Assembly (NCBI GenBank): GCA_036927565.1
Contig: JAYESD010000001.1
Span: 7,502,001-7,566,000 of the forward strand
Direction of reading: 5' to 3'
DNA length: 64,000 bases
DNA from: Tuctoria greenei
Taxonomy: Eukaryota; Streptophyta; Magnoliopsida; Poales; Poaceae
A program made the translations under genes and the position numbers. The stretch's first letter is position 1; every line of letters begins with the position of its first letter. The notes beneath the pieces are model-generated. The model saw only the letters and a list, made by a program, of their open reading frames with translations. It had not been told where the DNA came from and did no database searches. Positions 21,941 to 31,414 of the stretch are shown here, in pieces.

Positions 21941-23717
21941 GAAATTAATTTGATATTTACCAAAACATTACAATGTCAGCTATACAAGTTTTAAAAATAT
22001 TTTGTTCAGGTGGTAGATGTTAATTTTATACAAATGTAGAAGAAAGAATCATCGAATTTGGACACAATTTGCAGAATCTAAACATGTTTGAGTATTTATA
22101 TTGGAATCTAAATAAAAAAGAAGCAAGGGATAAGGAAACTGAAGAACAGTATCGGGCATTATCTCAGGCGGTTGTTAAGCAATAACCGCCTGTGAAGATA
22201 TTTACTTCTTCTTATTTAATATTCTTGATTAAATGTGGTCCTTTAAAAAGGCAAAAATCCACTTTCTTGTAATATTATTGATAAGTAAAGGTTACCATTA
22301 AATTTCACTTCATAAATCCTTTGAAATTGGTCAGAACATAAAAAACATACATTAAATGCTATTTTTCATTTTTCTATCTTGATGAATATAATGCTTTTTT
22401 CATTTATTTTTTCAGTGGACATTTTTAATCATCATACCAACATCTACGAATTTTTTCATATTTTTTTAAATTTTTTGGAATCAATGTGTGTTCATAATTT
22501 GATGAATGCCTCATATGAATATGAGCATTTAGTTAGAATAGTGGATAATTTGAAGTTTGACATGTTGGAATGCTTTTAAAAAAATTAAAAAAATTCATAC
22601 ATGTATAAATTATACAAATATGTTCATACCAACAATTTTGAGTGAAGGAACCTTTTTTTTATGAGATACACAAATGTGAATAATATGTGAGTAGAAATTA
22701 ATTTGATATTTACCAAAACATTACAATGTCAGCTATACAAGTTTTAAAAATATTTTGTTCAGGTGGTAGATGTTAATTTTATACAAATGTAGAAGAAAGA
22801 ATCATCGAATTTGGACACAATTTGCAGAATCTAAACATGTTTGAGTATTTATATTGGAATCTAAATAAAAAAGAAGCAAGGGATAAGGAAACTGAAGAAC
22901 AGTATCGGACATTATCTCAGGCGGTTGTTAAGCAATAACCGTCTGTGAAGATATTTACTTCTTCTTATTTAATATTCTTGATTAAATGTGGTCCTTTAAA
23001 AAGGCAAAAATCCACTTTCTTGTAATATTATTGATAAGTAAAGGTTACCATTAAATTTCACTTCATAAATCCTTTGAAATTGGTCAGAACATAAAAAACA
23101 TACATTAAATGCTATTTTTCATTTTTCTATCTTGATGAATATAATGCTTTTTTCATTTATTTTTTCAGTGGACATTTTTAATCATCATACCAACATCTAC
23201 GAATTTTTTCATATTTTTTTAAATTTTTTGGAATCAATGTGTGTTCATAATTTGATGAATGCCTCATATGAATATGAGCATTTAGTTAGAATGGTGGATA
23301 ATTTGAAGTTTGACATGTTGGAATGCTTTTAAAAAAATTAAAAAAATTCATACATGTATAAATTATACAAATATGTTCATACCAACAATTTTGAGTGAAG
23401 GAACCTTTTTTTATGAGATACACAAATGTGAATAATACGTGAGTAGAAATTAATTTGATATTTACCAAAACATTACAATGTCAGCTATACAAGTTTTAAA
23501 AATATTTTGTTCAGGTGGTAGATGTTAATTTTATACAAATGTAGAAGAAAGAATCATCGAATTTGGACACAATTTGCAGAATCTAAACATGTTTGAGTAT
23601 TTATATTGGAATCTAAATAAAAAAGAAGCAAGGGATAAGGAAACTGAAGAACAGTATCGGGCATTATCTCAGGCGGTTGTTAAGCAATAACCGCCTGTGA
23701 AGATATTTACTTCTTTT
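21941..23717. repeat. 752-bp tandem repeat, about 2.35 copies
   Basis: Copies begin at 21941, 22693 and 23445 (GAAATTAATTTGATATTTACC). The first two copies are nearly identical (one-base T-run difference, a few substitutions). The third is cut at about 23717. Each copy contains one TCTCAGGCGGTTGTTAAGC / AATAACCGCCTGTGAAG hairpin unit. Diverged fragments of the same unit recur at 23946-24130 and 25136-25360. The 66-aa ORFs in each copy are AT-rich by-products and not genes. Confidence 0.9.
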
Positions 23718-23795
23718 TTCTCAGGCGGTTTATAAGTAATACCCGTCTGAGATAATCATTTTTAAACTACAATATGTTAATTAACGGCCTGAGAA

Positions 23796-24440
23796 GTGTT
23801 AATTAACTGACGCGCCGCACGAGGTCTGCGGAGAAGTTGAGAAGCCGTGGTGCAGGGACGCGTGCAAGGATCTCTCAAGATCGTCTTCCACAGTGGTTTA
23901 ATTGTGCGCCGCACGAGGTCTGCAAAGAGTTCAATGCGCAATGAACTAAATATTTTGTTCAGTTGGTAGATGTTAATTTAATACAAATGTAGAAGAAAGA
24001 ATCATCGAATTTGAACACAATTTGCAGAATGTAAACATGTTTGAGTATTTATATTGGAATCTAAATAAAAAAGAAGCAAGGGATAAGGAAACTGCAGAAG
24101 AGTATCGGGCATTATCCCAGGCGGTTGTTAAGTTATACCCGCCTTAGATAAACGTATTTGCAGACGGTTGTTAAGTACCAACCGTCTGTGAAGATTTTTA
24201 CTTCTTTTTTCTCAGGCGGTTTATAAGTAATAACCGCCTGAGATAATCATTTTTGAAACTACAATATGTTATTTAACGGCCTGAGAAGTGTTAATTAACT
24301 GACGCGCCGCACGAGGTCTGCGGAGAAGTTGAGAAGCCGTAGTGCAGGGACGCGTGCAAGGATCTCTCAAGATCGTCTTCCACAGAAGTTTAATTGTGCG
24401 CCGCACGAGGTTTGCAAAGAGTTCAATGCGCGGGAAACGA
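23796..24440. repeat. Duplicated GC-rich promoter-proximal segment (about 150 bp) flanking hairpin repeats
   Basis: The segment starting TTAATTAACTGACGCGCCGC occurs near 23796 and again near 24290, at high identity over about 150 bp (through GTGCGCCGCACGAGG and TTCAATGCGC). The second copy leads into the TATA box and coding region of protein B. The first leads instead into a fragment of the 752-bp repeat. Confidence 0.8.
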
Positions 24441-24469
24441 ACCGCTCCCTCGTCTACTCCGTACAGACC

Positions 24470-24477
24470 TATATAAG
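24470..24477 (+). promoter_or_regulatory. TATA box upstream of CACTA protein B
   Basis: TATATAAG lies 103 bp upstream of the ATG at 24573, followed by GCGCG. A similar box (TATATAAG at 25538) precedes the transposase leader. Inferred from sequence and position. Confidence 0.6.
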
Positions 24478-24572
24478 GCGCGTCGTCGGTTATGGACAAG
24501 CACAAAAGCCCGCCCGCTCGTCTCCACTCCTTTCTTCTTCTCCTAGCCCGCCGCCGATTAACCACCACAGCC

Positions 24573-25046
24573 ATGGCCAACCTTCCGCCACCTAGCCCGC
24601 CGAGGCAGCCACCCTGCAAGCGGATACGCTGCAGCTCCCCCGAGAGGGTGAATGACGACCAGCGCGTTCCACCGCCGGTGCAGCCGGAGCCACCGGTACA
24701 GCCGGAGCAATCGGCTCAGCCGGAGAAGCCGACCCTCTCTCCTGCTGCATCGTCGCCGGAGGAGGAGGAGGAGGAGGACGACGACTTCGACGACGACGAC
24801 GATGATGACGATGATGACGACGAGTCGTCCTCCGACGACGGCGACGACGAGTCGTCCTCCGACGACGGCGACGACGAGTCGTCCACCGACGACGGCGACG
24901 ACGAGTCGTCCACTGACGACGGCGACGACGACGACGGCGACCACCACCATGGTGACGACTACGACGACGACGACGACGAGTCGGAGGAGGACCGCTTGGC
25001 TTGGTTTGAGAAGCTGGCGGAGAGGATGGAGGAGGCGGGGCCGTAG
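24573..25046 (+). CDS. Hypothetical Pro-rich/acidic protein B of the CACTA element (157 aa)
   Basis: I chose the ATG at 24573 rather than the earlier in-frame ATG at 24492 because the protein then aligns with paralog A (MANLPPPSPPRQPPCKRIRC). A QPE repeat follows, then a very acidic Asp run and four DGDDESS repeats encoded by a GACGACGGCGACGACGAGTC tandem, and the C-terminal helix WFEKLAERMEEAGP. The helical middle of paralog A is absent. No family recognised. The acidic runs could bind basic proteins or act as an activation-type region, but that is speculation. Confidence 0.55.
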   Translation: MANLPPPSPPRQPPCKRIRCSSPERVNDDQRVPPPVQPEPPVQPEQSAQPEKPTLSPAASSPEEEEEEDDDFDDDDDDDDDDDESSSDDGDDESSSDDGDDESSTDDGDDESSTDDGDDDDGDHHHGDDYDDDDDESEEDRLAWFEKLAERMEEAGP

Positions 25047-25355
25047 TGTAGTTTTAGGATTTCAATCAAGTGTTCTTGTACATTTTTCTTGTGTTTTGTA
25101 CATATTTCAATCAAGTGTCAATGAATACTGGTGGTGGATAATTTGAAGTTTGACATGTTGGAGTGCTTTTAAAAAAATTAAAAAAATTCATACATGTATA
25201 AATTATGCAAATATGTTCGTACCAACAATTTTGAGTGAAAGATCTTTTTTTATGAGATACACAAATGTGAATAATATGTGAATAGAAATTAATTTGATAT
25301 TTACCAAAACATTTCAACGTCAGCTATACAAGTTTTAAAAATATTTTGTTCAGTT

Positions 25356-25510
25356 GGCATTATCTCAGGCGGTTGTTAAGTAATACCCGCCTGAGATAAA
25401 AATCTTCCCTGGCGGTTATTAAGTACCAACAGCCTGTGAAGATATTTACTTCTTAATTAATAAATATCATCTCAGGCGGTTGGTAAGTAAAACCCGCCTG
25501 CGATAAAGTT
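25356..25510. repeat. Hairpin repeats upstream of the transposase gene
   Basis: Two TCTCAGGCGGTTNNTAAGTAA / AACCCGCCTG inverted pairs lie just before the TATATAAG at 25538. Confidence 0.75.
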
Positions 25511-25537
25511 AAAAACCGTCTGTGAAAAACCTACGTC

Positions 25538-26204
25538 TATATAAGGACCCCTCAACGCAGTCAAAACGCAACCCTGGAGAATTTATATCGACGCCGCCAG
25601 GCTGTTGAAATTTCCCCTGCGCCGCGCCGCCGCTCCGCCGCCCAGCCCATACTGCCGCGCCGCCGCTCAACCCCGCACCGCCACTTCTCCACCCAGCCGG
25701 CCCACCGTGCTGACGCCTCCCCACCGTGCTGACGCCTCTGCAAGGTAAATGTAGTTTCCTTACTTTTTCTTTGTATATTTTCATTAGCTGATAAGCTGTT
25801 AGTTTTGTGTGTTCTGGTATATGGATTCTGTCCTTTTGCATGTGTAAGGACTGTATAGATTGTGTTCTGGTATATTGATGTATGGACTATATGGATTGTT
25901 TCCTTTTTGTACCTATTATGTGACATGAATATGATGTTTAATTAACAGATGCTATTGTAATATATATAAGATGCATCTGGGCCTTGTTTCCCGATATAAC
26001 GGACTGGATCCCACCCAGACCTAGCCCATGCTGCTGGGCCTGTTTCCCCCTTTGACTCCGTCCGCCTCAAGATGTCGCCCGTCTCCTACATTAGTCGCCC
26101 TAATCATACTTGTTATGTCTCTGTAAATTCATTTTATAGAAGACCTTTAGAGAATATTTGTGGCCAAATTTTGTAAATCTGACAAAAAATTCTATTATTG
26201 AAGC
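25538..26204 (+). promoter_or_regulatory. TATA box, leader and probable 5' UTR intron of the CACTA transposase gene
   Basis: TATATAAG at 25538-25545 is followed by a GC-rich leader of Pro/Arg codon composition. A donor-like GTAAATGT lies near 25746, then an AT-rich stretch up to the ATG at 26205. This layout fits an untranslated first exon and an intron in the leader. No exon junction can be proven from sequence alone. Confidence 0.5.
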
Positions 26205-29200
26205 ATGGACCGTCGAGCGTGGATGTATAACATGCCAAGACCCGATCCTATGTACATTCGTAATGTTGCAAATTTTATTGAAGCATCCAAGAGACATGCG
26301 AAGTTGCAAAAGATAGATGACATATTATGTCCATGTATCGACTGCGAAAATAAGATTGCTTGGACGGATACTATAGTAATCCAATCTCATTTGGTGAAAA
26401 GAGGTTTCAAAAATAACTACACAATATGGACAGGGCATGGTGAGTTAGATACACATGATGTGGATAAAGATGATGAGAGAGGCTCAGATGATGATAATGT
26501 TCATATCGATGATGGTAGTGACAATCAAGCTGGTGATGATGATGATGAGTTCGATTGTGAGGAGATGTTGCGTCACATTGAACCATATGTACTGACTTCT
26601 ATGGGAGCAAGCAAAGGTTTAAGTAAAATGGAGACATTGCAGAATGCGGCCACAGAGCTTTTATATGATGAATCAAACGGTTGTGATAAAGAGTTTACTA
26701 CATTGCGTGCAGTCTTAGAACTACTAAAGTTGAAAGCTACGCACGGATGGTCCGATTGTAGTTTCTCTGATCTTTTGAATCTTCTGGCAGAAATTCTTCC
26801 AAATCCAAATAAACTGCCTAGAAGCACTTATAAAGCGAAGAAACTTCTTTGCCCGATGGCACTAGGTGTGACAAAAATACACGCTTGTGTGAACCATTGT
26901 ATTCTGTATCGCAAAGAGCATGAGCTCGCAACTAGATGCCCCATTTGTGGTGTCAGTAGATATAAGAAGGACTACAATCACCAGTATGTTACCAACATGA
27001 AAAAGACTCAGAAGAATAAGAAGTTTATTATTGGTCCTGAAGGTGACGATGACGATACTTCTGGCGATGCAGACGGAAAGAATAAGAGAAAAATTCCTGC
27101 ATTGGTGATGTGGTACCTTCCGGTAATTGATCGCTTGAAGCGTTTGTTCTCAAACCCTAGGGAGGCTGAACTTATGCGTTGGCATTCCGAGGAACGCAAG
27201 AAGAATGAAAAACATATACGACACCCTGGTGATGCAACGCAGTGGAAAAATTTTGATATTCAGTATCCAGAATTTGCGAAGGAAATCAGAAATGTGAGGT
27301 TTGCCTTGGGTACAGATGGAATGAATCCGTTTGGTGAAAAAAGGAGCATACACAGCACATGGCCCGTGGTCTTAACTATGTACAACCTACCGACGTGGTT
27401 GTGTCACAAAAGGAAATATATCTTATTATCTGTTCTTATCCAAGGTCCGAAACAACCCGACATCGAAATTGATGTGTTCTTGGAACCTTTAATGGAAGAT
27501 ATGGCGAAATTGTGGAATGAAGGGGTACGTACATGGGATGAGTACAAGCGGGAGTATTTCACGCTAAGAGCAATGATATTCGTTACCGTGCATGATTATC
27601 CCGGACTGTTTACATTATCGGGACAAATGAAAGGGAAGAAAGGTTGCGTTAGGTGCGTGGATAGAACTGGATATCTATACCTCACTTCATCCAGAAAGAC
27701 GGTGTACATGAGACATCGACGGTTCTTGACAGATACACACAAGTATAGGAAGATGAAAGAACAATTTGATAACAAAATCGAAAAAGATACTGCACCGAAA
27801 CCTTACAGTGGAAAACTTGTGTTTGAAATGGTCAAGAACATTCATATTGCTTTCGGTAAGGGAAAAAAGAGTAAAGGAATTAAGAGAAAGAAAAGTACAT
27901 CTTCGGATGATACAACTGACATGGCTTTCAAGAAACAATCAATTTTTTTCAAGTATCTTCCGTATTGGAAGAATCTGGAATGTTGCCATAGTATTGATTT
28001 GATGCACGTTACAAAGAATGTATTTGACAGCATCATTGGGACCTTGCTGGACATGCCGAGGAAGACAAAGGATGGATTAAATTCACGTATGGACCTAGTA
28101 AATCTTGATTTGAGACCAGAGCTTCATCCAGTAGAAAAGGCGAACGGGAAGCATTACCTTCCCCCAGCCAGCTACAACTTGACGCTAGAAGAGAAAAAAG
28201 CAATTTGCGAATGCTTGCGTGGGATCAAAGTGCCCACAAGTTTCTCATCCAATATCCGCAAACTAGTCTCGATGAAAGACTTGTCTTTATTCGGTTATAA
28301 TTCTCACGACTGTCACATGATGATGACAGTTTTCCTTGCCATTGCAATAAGAGTAATCAAACCTGAGCATATAAAAGTTGTCATCACACGTTTGTGTTAC
28401 TTCTTCAATGCAGTATCGCAAAAGGTGATAGCACGTGAAGATTTAGACTATCTGAAAACATACATCGTCGAGACAATGTGCAAGCTTGAGATGTGTTTCC
28501 CACCATCCTTTTTTGATATGCAAGTACACCTAATCATACATCTTGTTGATCAGATAAAAGCATTGGGGCCACTATATTTACATCATATGTTTTCGTTGGA
28601 GAGATATTTAGGAGTATTAAAAGGTTATGTGCGGAACTGTGCTCACCCAGAGGGTTCAATTATGGAAGGATACACCACTGAAGAAGTGATTGAGGGTTGC
28701 GCTGATTACATCAAAGATGGAAAATCGATAGGTGTGCCTATACCGGTACATGAGGGTAGACTACGTGGGAGAGGCAAAGTGGGTAAGAAAACTTTTATTG
28801 TTCAAGATTACAAGAATGTACACCGTGCACATTTTGGTGTACTACAACAGCTCGCAATAGCTGAGCCGTACATCGAGGAACACCAAATTGAGCTTCGTGA
28901 TAAAAACCAAGACCGCAAAGAGGACTGGATCATGAAAGAGCACAGAAGATGTTTCACTGAATGGTTAATGGACAAAAATATATCATACGGAAACACTATA
29001 GAAGAGGCAACAATGAAAAAGTTAGCTTGTGGCCCATCTGCTTTGGTAACATCATGGCAAGCATATGACATCAATGGTTACACATTTTACACTAAAGAAA
29101 AAGACGGTAAGAGTGTTGCACAAAATAGTGGTGTTCGTATTGAGGCTTATGATTCACAAGGGCAGAAGACCACATACTTCGGGTTCATAGAGGAAATATG

Positions 29201-29606
29201 GGAACTCGATTATGGCGAAAGAATGGTAATGCCCGTATTTAAGTGCCAATGGGTCAAACATCCTGATGGTTTGAAAGTGGACAATTACGGACTGACACTG
29301 GTAGACTTGAATAAAGTGGGTTACAAAGATGACCTGTGGGTTCTCGCCGATAATGTTGCACAAGTTTTTTATGTTCAAGATCCAGAAACTGAGAAGTTGC
29401 ACGTAGTTGTTTCTGGAAAGCAAAATATTGTTGGGGTTGACAATGTGGGAGATAATGAAGAGGAATATAATCAGTATGAAGAGATGTATCTTTTCACCGA
29501 ACCAGAAAACATCAAGCGCATAGAGAGAAGCATTAAAAAGAATTTGAAACCCTATATGCGAGAAGATGTCAATGCTGGAAAAAATGTATATAGCAATGCG
29601 AGATGA
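26205..29606 (+). CDS. CACTA transposase, TNP2/TNPD type, intact 1133 aa
   Basis: A single uninterrupted ORF. Domains in order: Transpos_assoc at the N-terminus (MDRRAWMYN, CPCIDCENK); an acidic spacer; the Transposase_21 core including ALGTDGMNPFG, HDYPGLFTLSGQMKGKKGC and CHSIDLMHVTKNVFDS, with candidate catalytic Asp residues; DUF4218 (HLIIHLVDQIKALGPLYLHHMFSLERYL); and DUF4216 near the C-terminus (TYFGFIEEIWELDYG). Length and order match intact plant CACTA transposases, which cut the element ends. Nothing obvious is missing, so this is the part most consistent with an active element. The start is the first ATG in frame with family conservation. Confidence 0.95.
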   Translation: MDRRAWMYNMPRPDPMYIRNVANFIEASKRHAKLQKIDDILCPCIDCENKIAWTDTIVIQSHLVKRGFKNNYTIWTGHGELDTHDVDKDDERGSDDDNVHIDDGSDNQAGDDDDEFDCEEMLRHIEPYVLTSMGASKGLSKMETLQNAATELLYDESNGCDKEFTTLRAVLELLKLKATHGWSDCSFSDLLNLLAEILPNPNKLPRSTYKAKKLLCPMALGVTKIHACVNHCILYRKEHELATRCPICGVSRYKKDYNHQYVTNMKKTQKNKKFIIGPEGDDDDTSGDADGKNKRKIPALVMWYLPVIDRLKRLFSNPREAELMRWHSEERKKNEKHIRHPGDATQWKNFDIQYPEFAKEIRNVRFALGTDGMNPFGEKRSIHSTWPVVLTMYNLPTWLCHKRKYILLSVLIQGPKQPDIEIDVFLEPLMEDMAKLWNEGVRTWDEYKREYFTLRAMIFVTVHDYPGLFTLSGQMKGKKGCVRCVDRTGYLYLTSSRKTVYMRHRRFLTDTHKYRKMKEQFDNKIEKDTAPKPYSGKLVFEMVKNIHIAFGKGKKSKGIKRKKSTSSDDTTDMAFKKQSIFFKYLPYWKNLECCHSIDLMHVTKNVFDSIIGTLLDMPRKTKDGLNSRMDLVNLDLRPELHPVEKANGKHYLPPASYNLTLEEKKAICECLRGIKVPTSFSSNIRKLVSMKDLSLFGYNSHDCHMMMTVFLAIAIRVIKPEHIKVVITRLCYFFNAVSQKVIAREDLDYLKTYIVETMCKLEMCFPPSFFDMQVHLIIHLVDQIKALGPLYLHHMFSLERYLGVLKGYVRNCAHPEGSIMEGYTTEEVIEGCADYIKDGKSIGVPIPVHEGRLRGRGKVGKKTFIVQDYKNVHRAHFGVLQQLAIAEPYIEEHQIELRDKNQDRKEDWIMKEHRRCFTEWLMDKNISYGNTIEEATMKKLACGPSALVTSWQAYDINGYTFYTKEKDGKSVAQNSGVRIEAYDSQGQKTTYFGFIEEIWELDYGERMVMPVFKCQWVKHPDGLKVDNYGLTLVDLNKVGYKDDLWVLADNVAQVFYVQDPETEKLHVVVSGKQNIVGVDNVGDNEEEYNQYEEMYLFTEPENIKRIERSIKKNLKPYMREDVNAGKNVYSNAR

Positions 29607-29740
29607 TATATATTGTATATATTTGTATCTTCTGAAATCAACTTAGAACAATGTTGGTATATGGATTGTGTCCTTTTGCATTTGTGTACATATGCGTTTG
29701 GACTCAATGATTTGGAAGTTTGGTCTTTCTTCAGATAATG

Positions 29741-30577
29741 ATGTCTCGGGCGTGTAGCCGATTGAAGGAGGAGCGCTTGGCGTGGCGCAAGAACCATCCC
29801 CATGTATGTACATATGGCACACCGGTCACATGGTTGTATATACATATGTATCTGTAATGGACTGATGAACTTAACTGTAGTTTGTTTTTCCGTGTTGTTT
29901 GTTTTTGGTATTTTCAATTTCTCCGCGTAGGGTTTCTCTGCGAAGCCTGAATCGGGAGATTTATTGAAGTGGCAGTGCATCGTCCCCGGTAAAGAAGGGG
30001 TAAGTCATGAAGAACAAGCACAATATGAGTTTAACTATCGTCCTCCTATTAATAAATTTCTTTTGCAGACTGAATGGGAAGATGGTTACTACCCCCTGAC
30101 AATCTCCTTCTCTGAGGACTATCCCTTGGTGCCTCCAAGATGCTCCTTTCCAATTGGGTTCTTCCACCCAAATGTCCATCGTTCGGGAGCACTCTGCATC
30201 GGGATTCTTGATCAAGAGACTGTAAGATAGACCTATTTTGTTCATGTAATTATTACTTATAATTTTTGTCGAACTTATTTGAACTGGTTTCTTATATTGC
30301 TTAAATTATATTTCGTAGGGGTGGTGCAGTGCTTTTACAATCAAAACTATACTACTTGAAGTTCAACGTTTGCTGCATCAGCCAAATGTGCCTGATGTTG
30401 AAAATGATTGCTATAATCTACTTATCAAGGTTAGATGACACTTTGACTTAGTGACCAATGTAGGTTATTCATTCCTCCTTCGACATTTGTTAATATAAAT
30501 AATGTCAATATTTTCAGGATCCAGCGGAATATAAGAGACGTGTTCGGGAGCAAGCAGGACGGTACAATTTAGATTGA
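29741..30577 (+). CDS. SUMO-conjugating enzyme (UBC9/SCE1)-like E2 carried by the CACTA element, five exons
   Basis: Exons 29741-29803, 29931-29999, 30069-30221, 30319-30429 and 30518-30577 join in phase at GT-AG sites to give 151 aa (canonical SCE1 is about 160). Landmarks of the UBC9 family are present: RLKEERLAWRKNHPHGF, a W..GYYPLTISFSEDYP stretch, FHPN (HPN motif), the candidate active Cys at residue 87 (RSGALCIGIL), GW, a QRLLHQPN stretch and DPAEYKRRVREQA. A few residues are missing from the early loop (SGDLLKW), and residues around the Cys differ from the usual VCLSIL. The family transfers SUMO from E1 to targets in nucleus and cytosol. The gene lies 134 bp downstream of the transposase inside the terminal repeats, so it is cargo. 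Activity is inferred, not shown. Confidence 0.9.
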
Positions 30578-30889
30578 TCGATGGGAGCTTCATCGTCGAT
30601 CTACAATGAATGTAGCATGATTTTTGTTCAGTGTGTAAAGAAATTATCTTTGAACAATTGTAAAACCTCTAATGGTGTATTATCACAATTAAGCCAGCCT
30701 CACTGGTGATCGAGCATTTCCTATAATGCATTACTGTACTAGTATCCGCTAGCTCATCTGTGTTTTTTTCCTGATACAATTTTGCCTGCACGACTACATG
30801 CGGCTGTGATATATAATTGCAACTACATCCCTGTAATTTCAATGAAAACTGCTTATGATAATTAAACAATGACCGCCACTGAAAATACA

Positions 30890-31411
30890 TGATCTTCTTA
30901 GGCCGTTGTTAATCAAGAACCGGCTATGAAGTTCATTGCATTACAGACGGTTATTAATTAAGAACCGCCAACGAAGATCATGTATTTACTCAGACGGTTG
31001 TTCCTTAAAATCCATCTGTGAAGTTCATTGCATTACAGACGGTTATTAATCAAGAACTGCCAACGAAGATCATGTATTTACCCAGACGGTTGTTTCTTAA
31101 AATCCGTATGTGAAGTTCATGGCATTGCAGGCGGTTAATAATTAATAACCGTCTGTGAAGATCATGTATTTACCCAGACGGTTGTTTCTTAAAATCCGTC
31201 TGTGAAGTTCGTTGCATTACAGGCGGTTCTTAATTAAGAACCGATTCTGAAGATCATGTATTTACCCAGGCGGTTGTTCTTTAAAATCCGCCTGTGTTGT
31301 TCTTTCATCACAGACGGTTATTATATCATTCGTCATCACAGTCGCATATTTTTAAGGACCGCCTGTGTTTGAAAAATTGAGGCGCCTGTAAAAATGCTTT
31401 TTGTAGTAGTG
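30890..31411. repeat. Right subterminal repeat array of the CACTA element
   Basis: Repeated units alternate TACAGACGGTTATTAATTAAGAACCG with CAGACGGTTGTTTCTTAAAATCCGTCTGTGAAG, spaced about 60 bp, down to the terminal inverted repeat. The spacer GATCATGTATTTACCC recurs between them, giving a long-period array different in detail from the left end. Confidence 0.88.
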
Positions 31412-31414
31412 TGA

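Larger units (their letters stand above)
14999..31411 (+). mobile_element. Complete CACTA (En/Spm) DNA transposon, 16,413 bp, with cargo genes
   Basis: The left end reads CACTACTACAATAAGC; the right end is its inverse, TTTTTGTAGTAGTG. Both are flanked by the 3-bp duplication TGA (14996-14998 and 31412-31414), as expected for CACTA elements. Both ends carry arrays of subterminal repeats built on CACAGGCGGTT / AACCGCCTGTG. Inside are a minus-strand Transposase_24/Ulp1 gene (15858-19572), two Pro/acidic ORFs (21215, 24573), an intact TNP2-type transposase (26205-29606) and a SUMO E2-like gene (29741-30577). Ends, duplications and intact transposase suggest a recent and possibly mobile copy, although the minus-strand gene has two nonsense codons. 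Confidence 0.95.

Noticed and set aside
22379..23332. Repeated 66-aa ORFs (MMNIMLFSFIF-type)
   Set aside because: They occur once in each copy of the 752-bp tandem repeat and are AT-rich, with no conserved codon signal.
24652..25146. Other frames of the Asp-rich region encoding Thr/Arg-rich or Val-rich peptides
   Set aside because: They are shadow frames of a GAC/GAT tandem. Only the frame starting at 24573 has a paralogous counterpart and a sensible N-terminus.
14999..31411. CRISPR-like reading of the CACTA hairpin repeats
   Set aside because: The repeats are short inverted subterminal units of variable sequence with unequal spacers in a eukaryotic transposon, so a CRISPR array is excluded.
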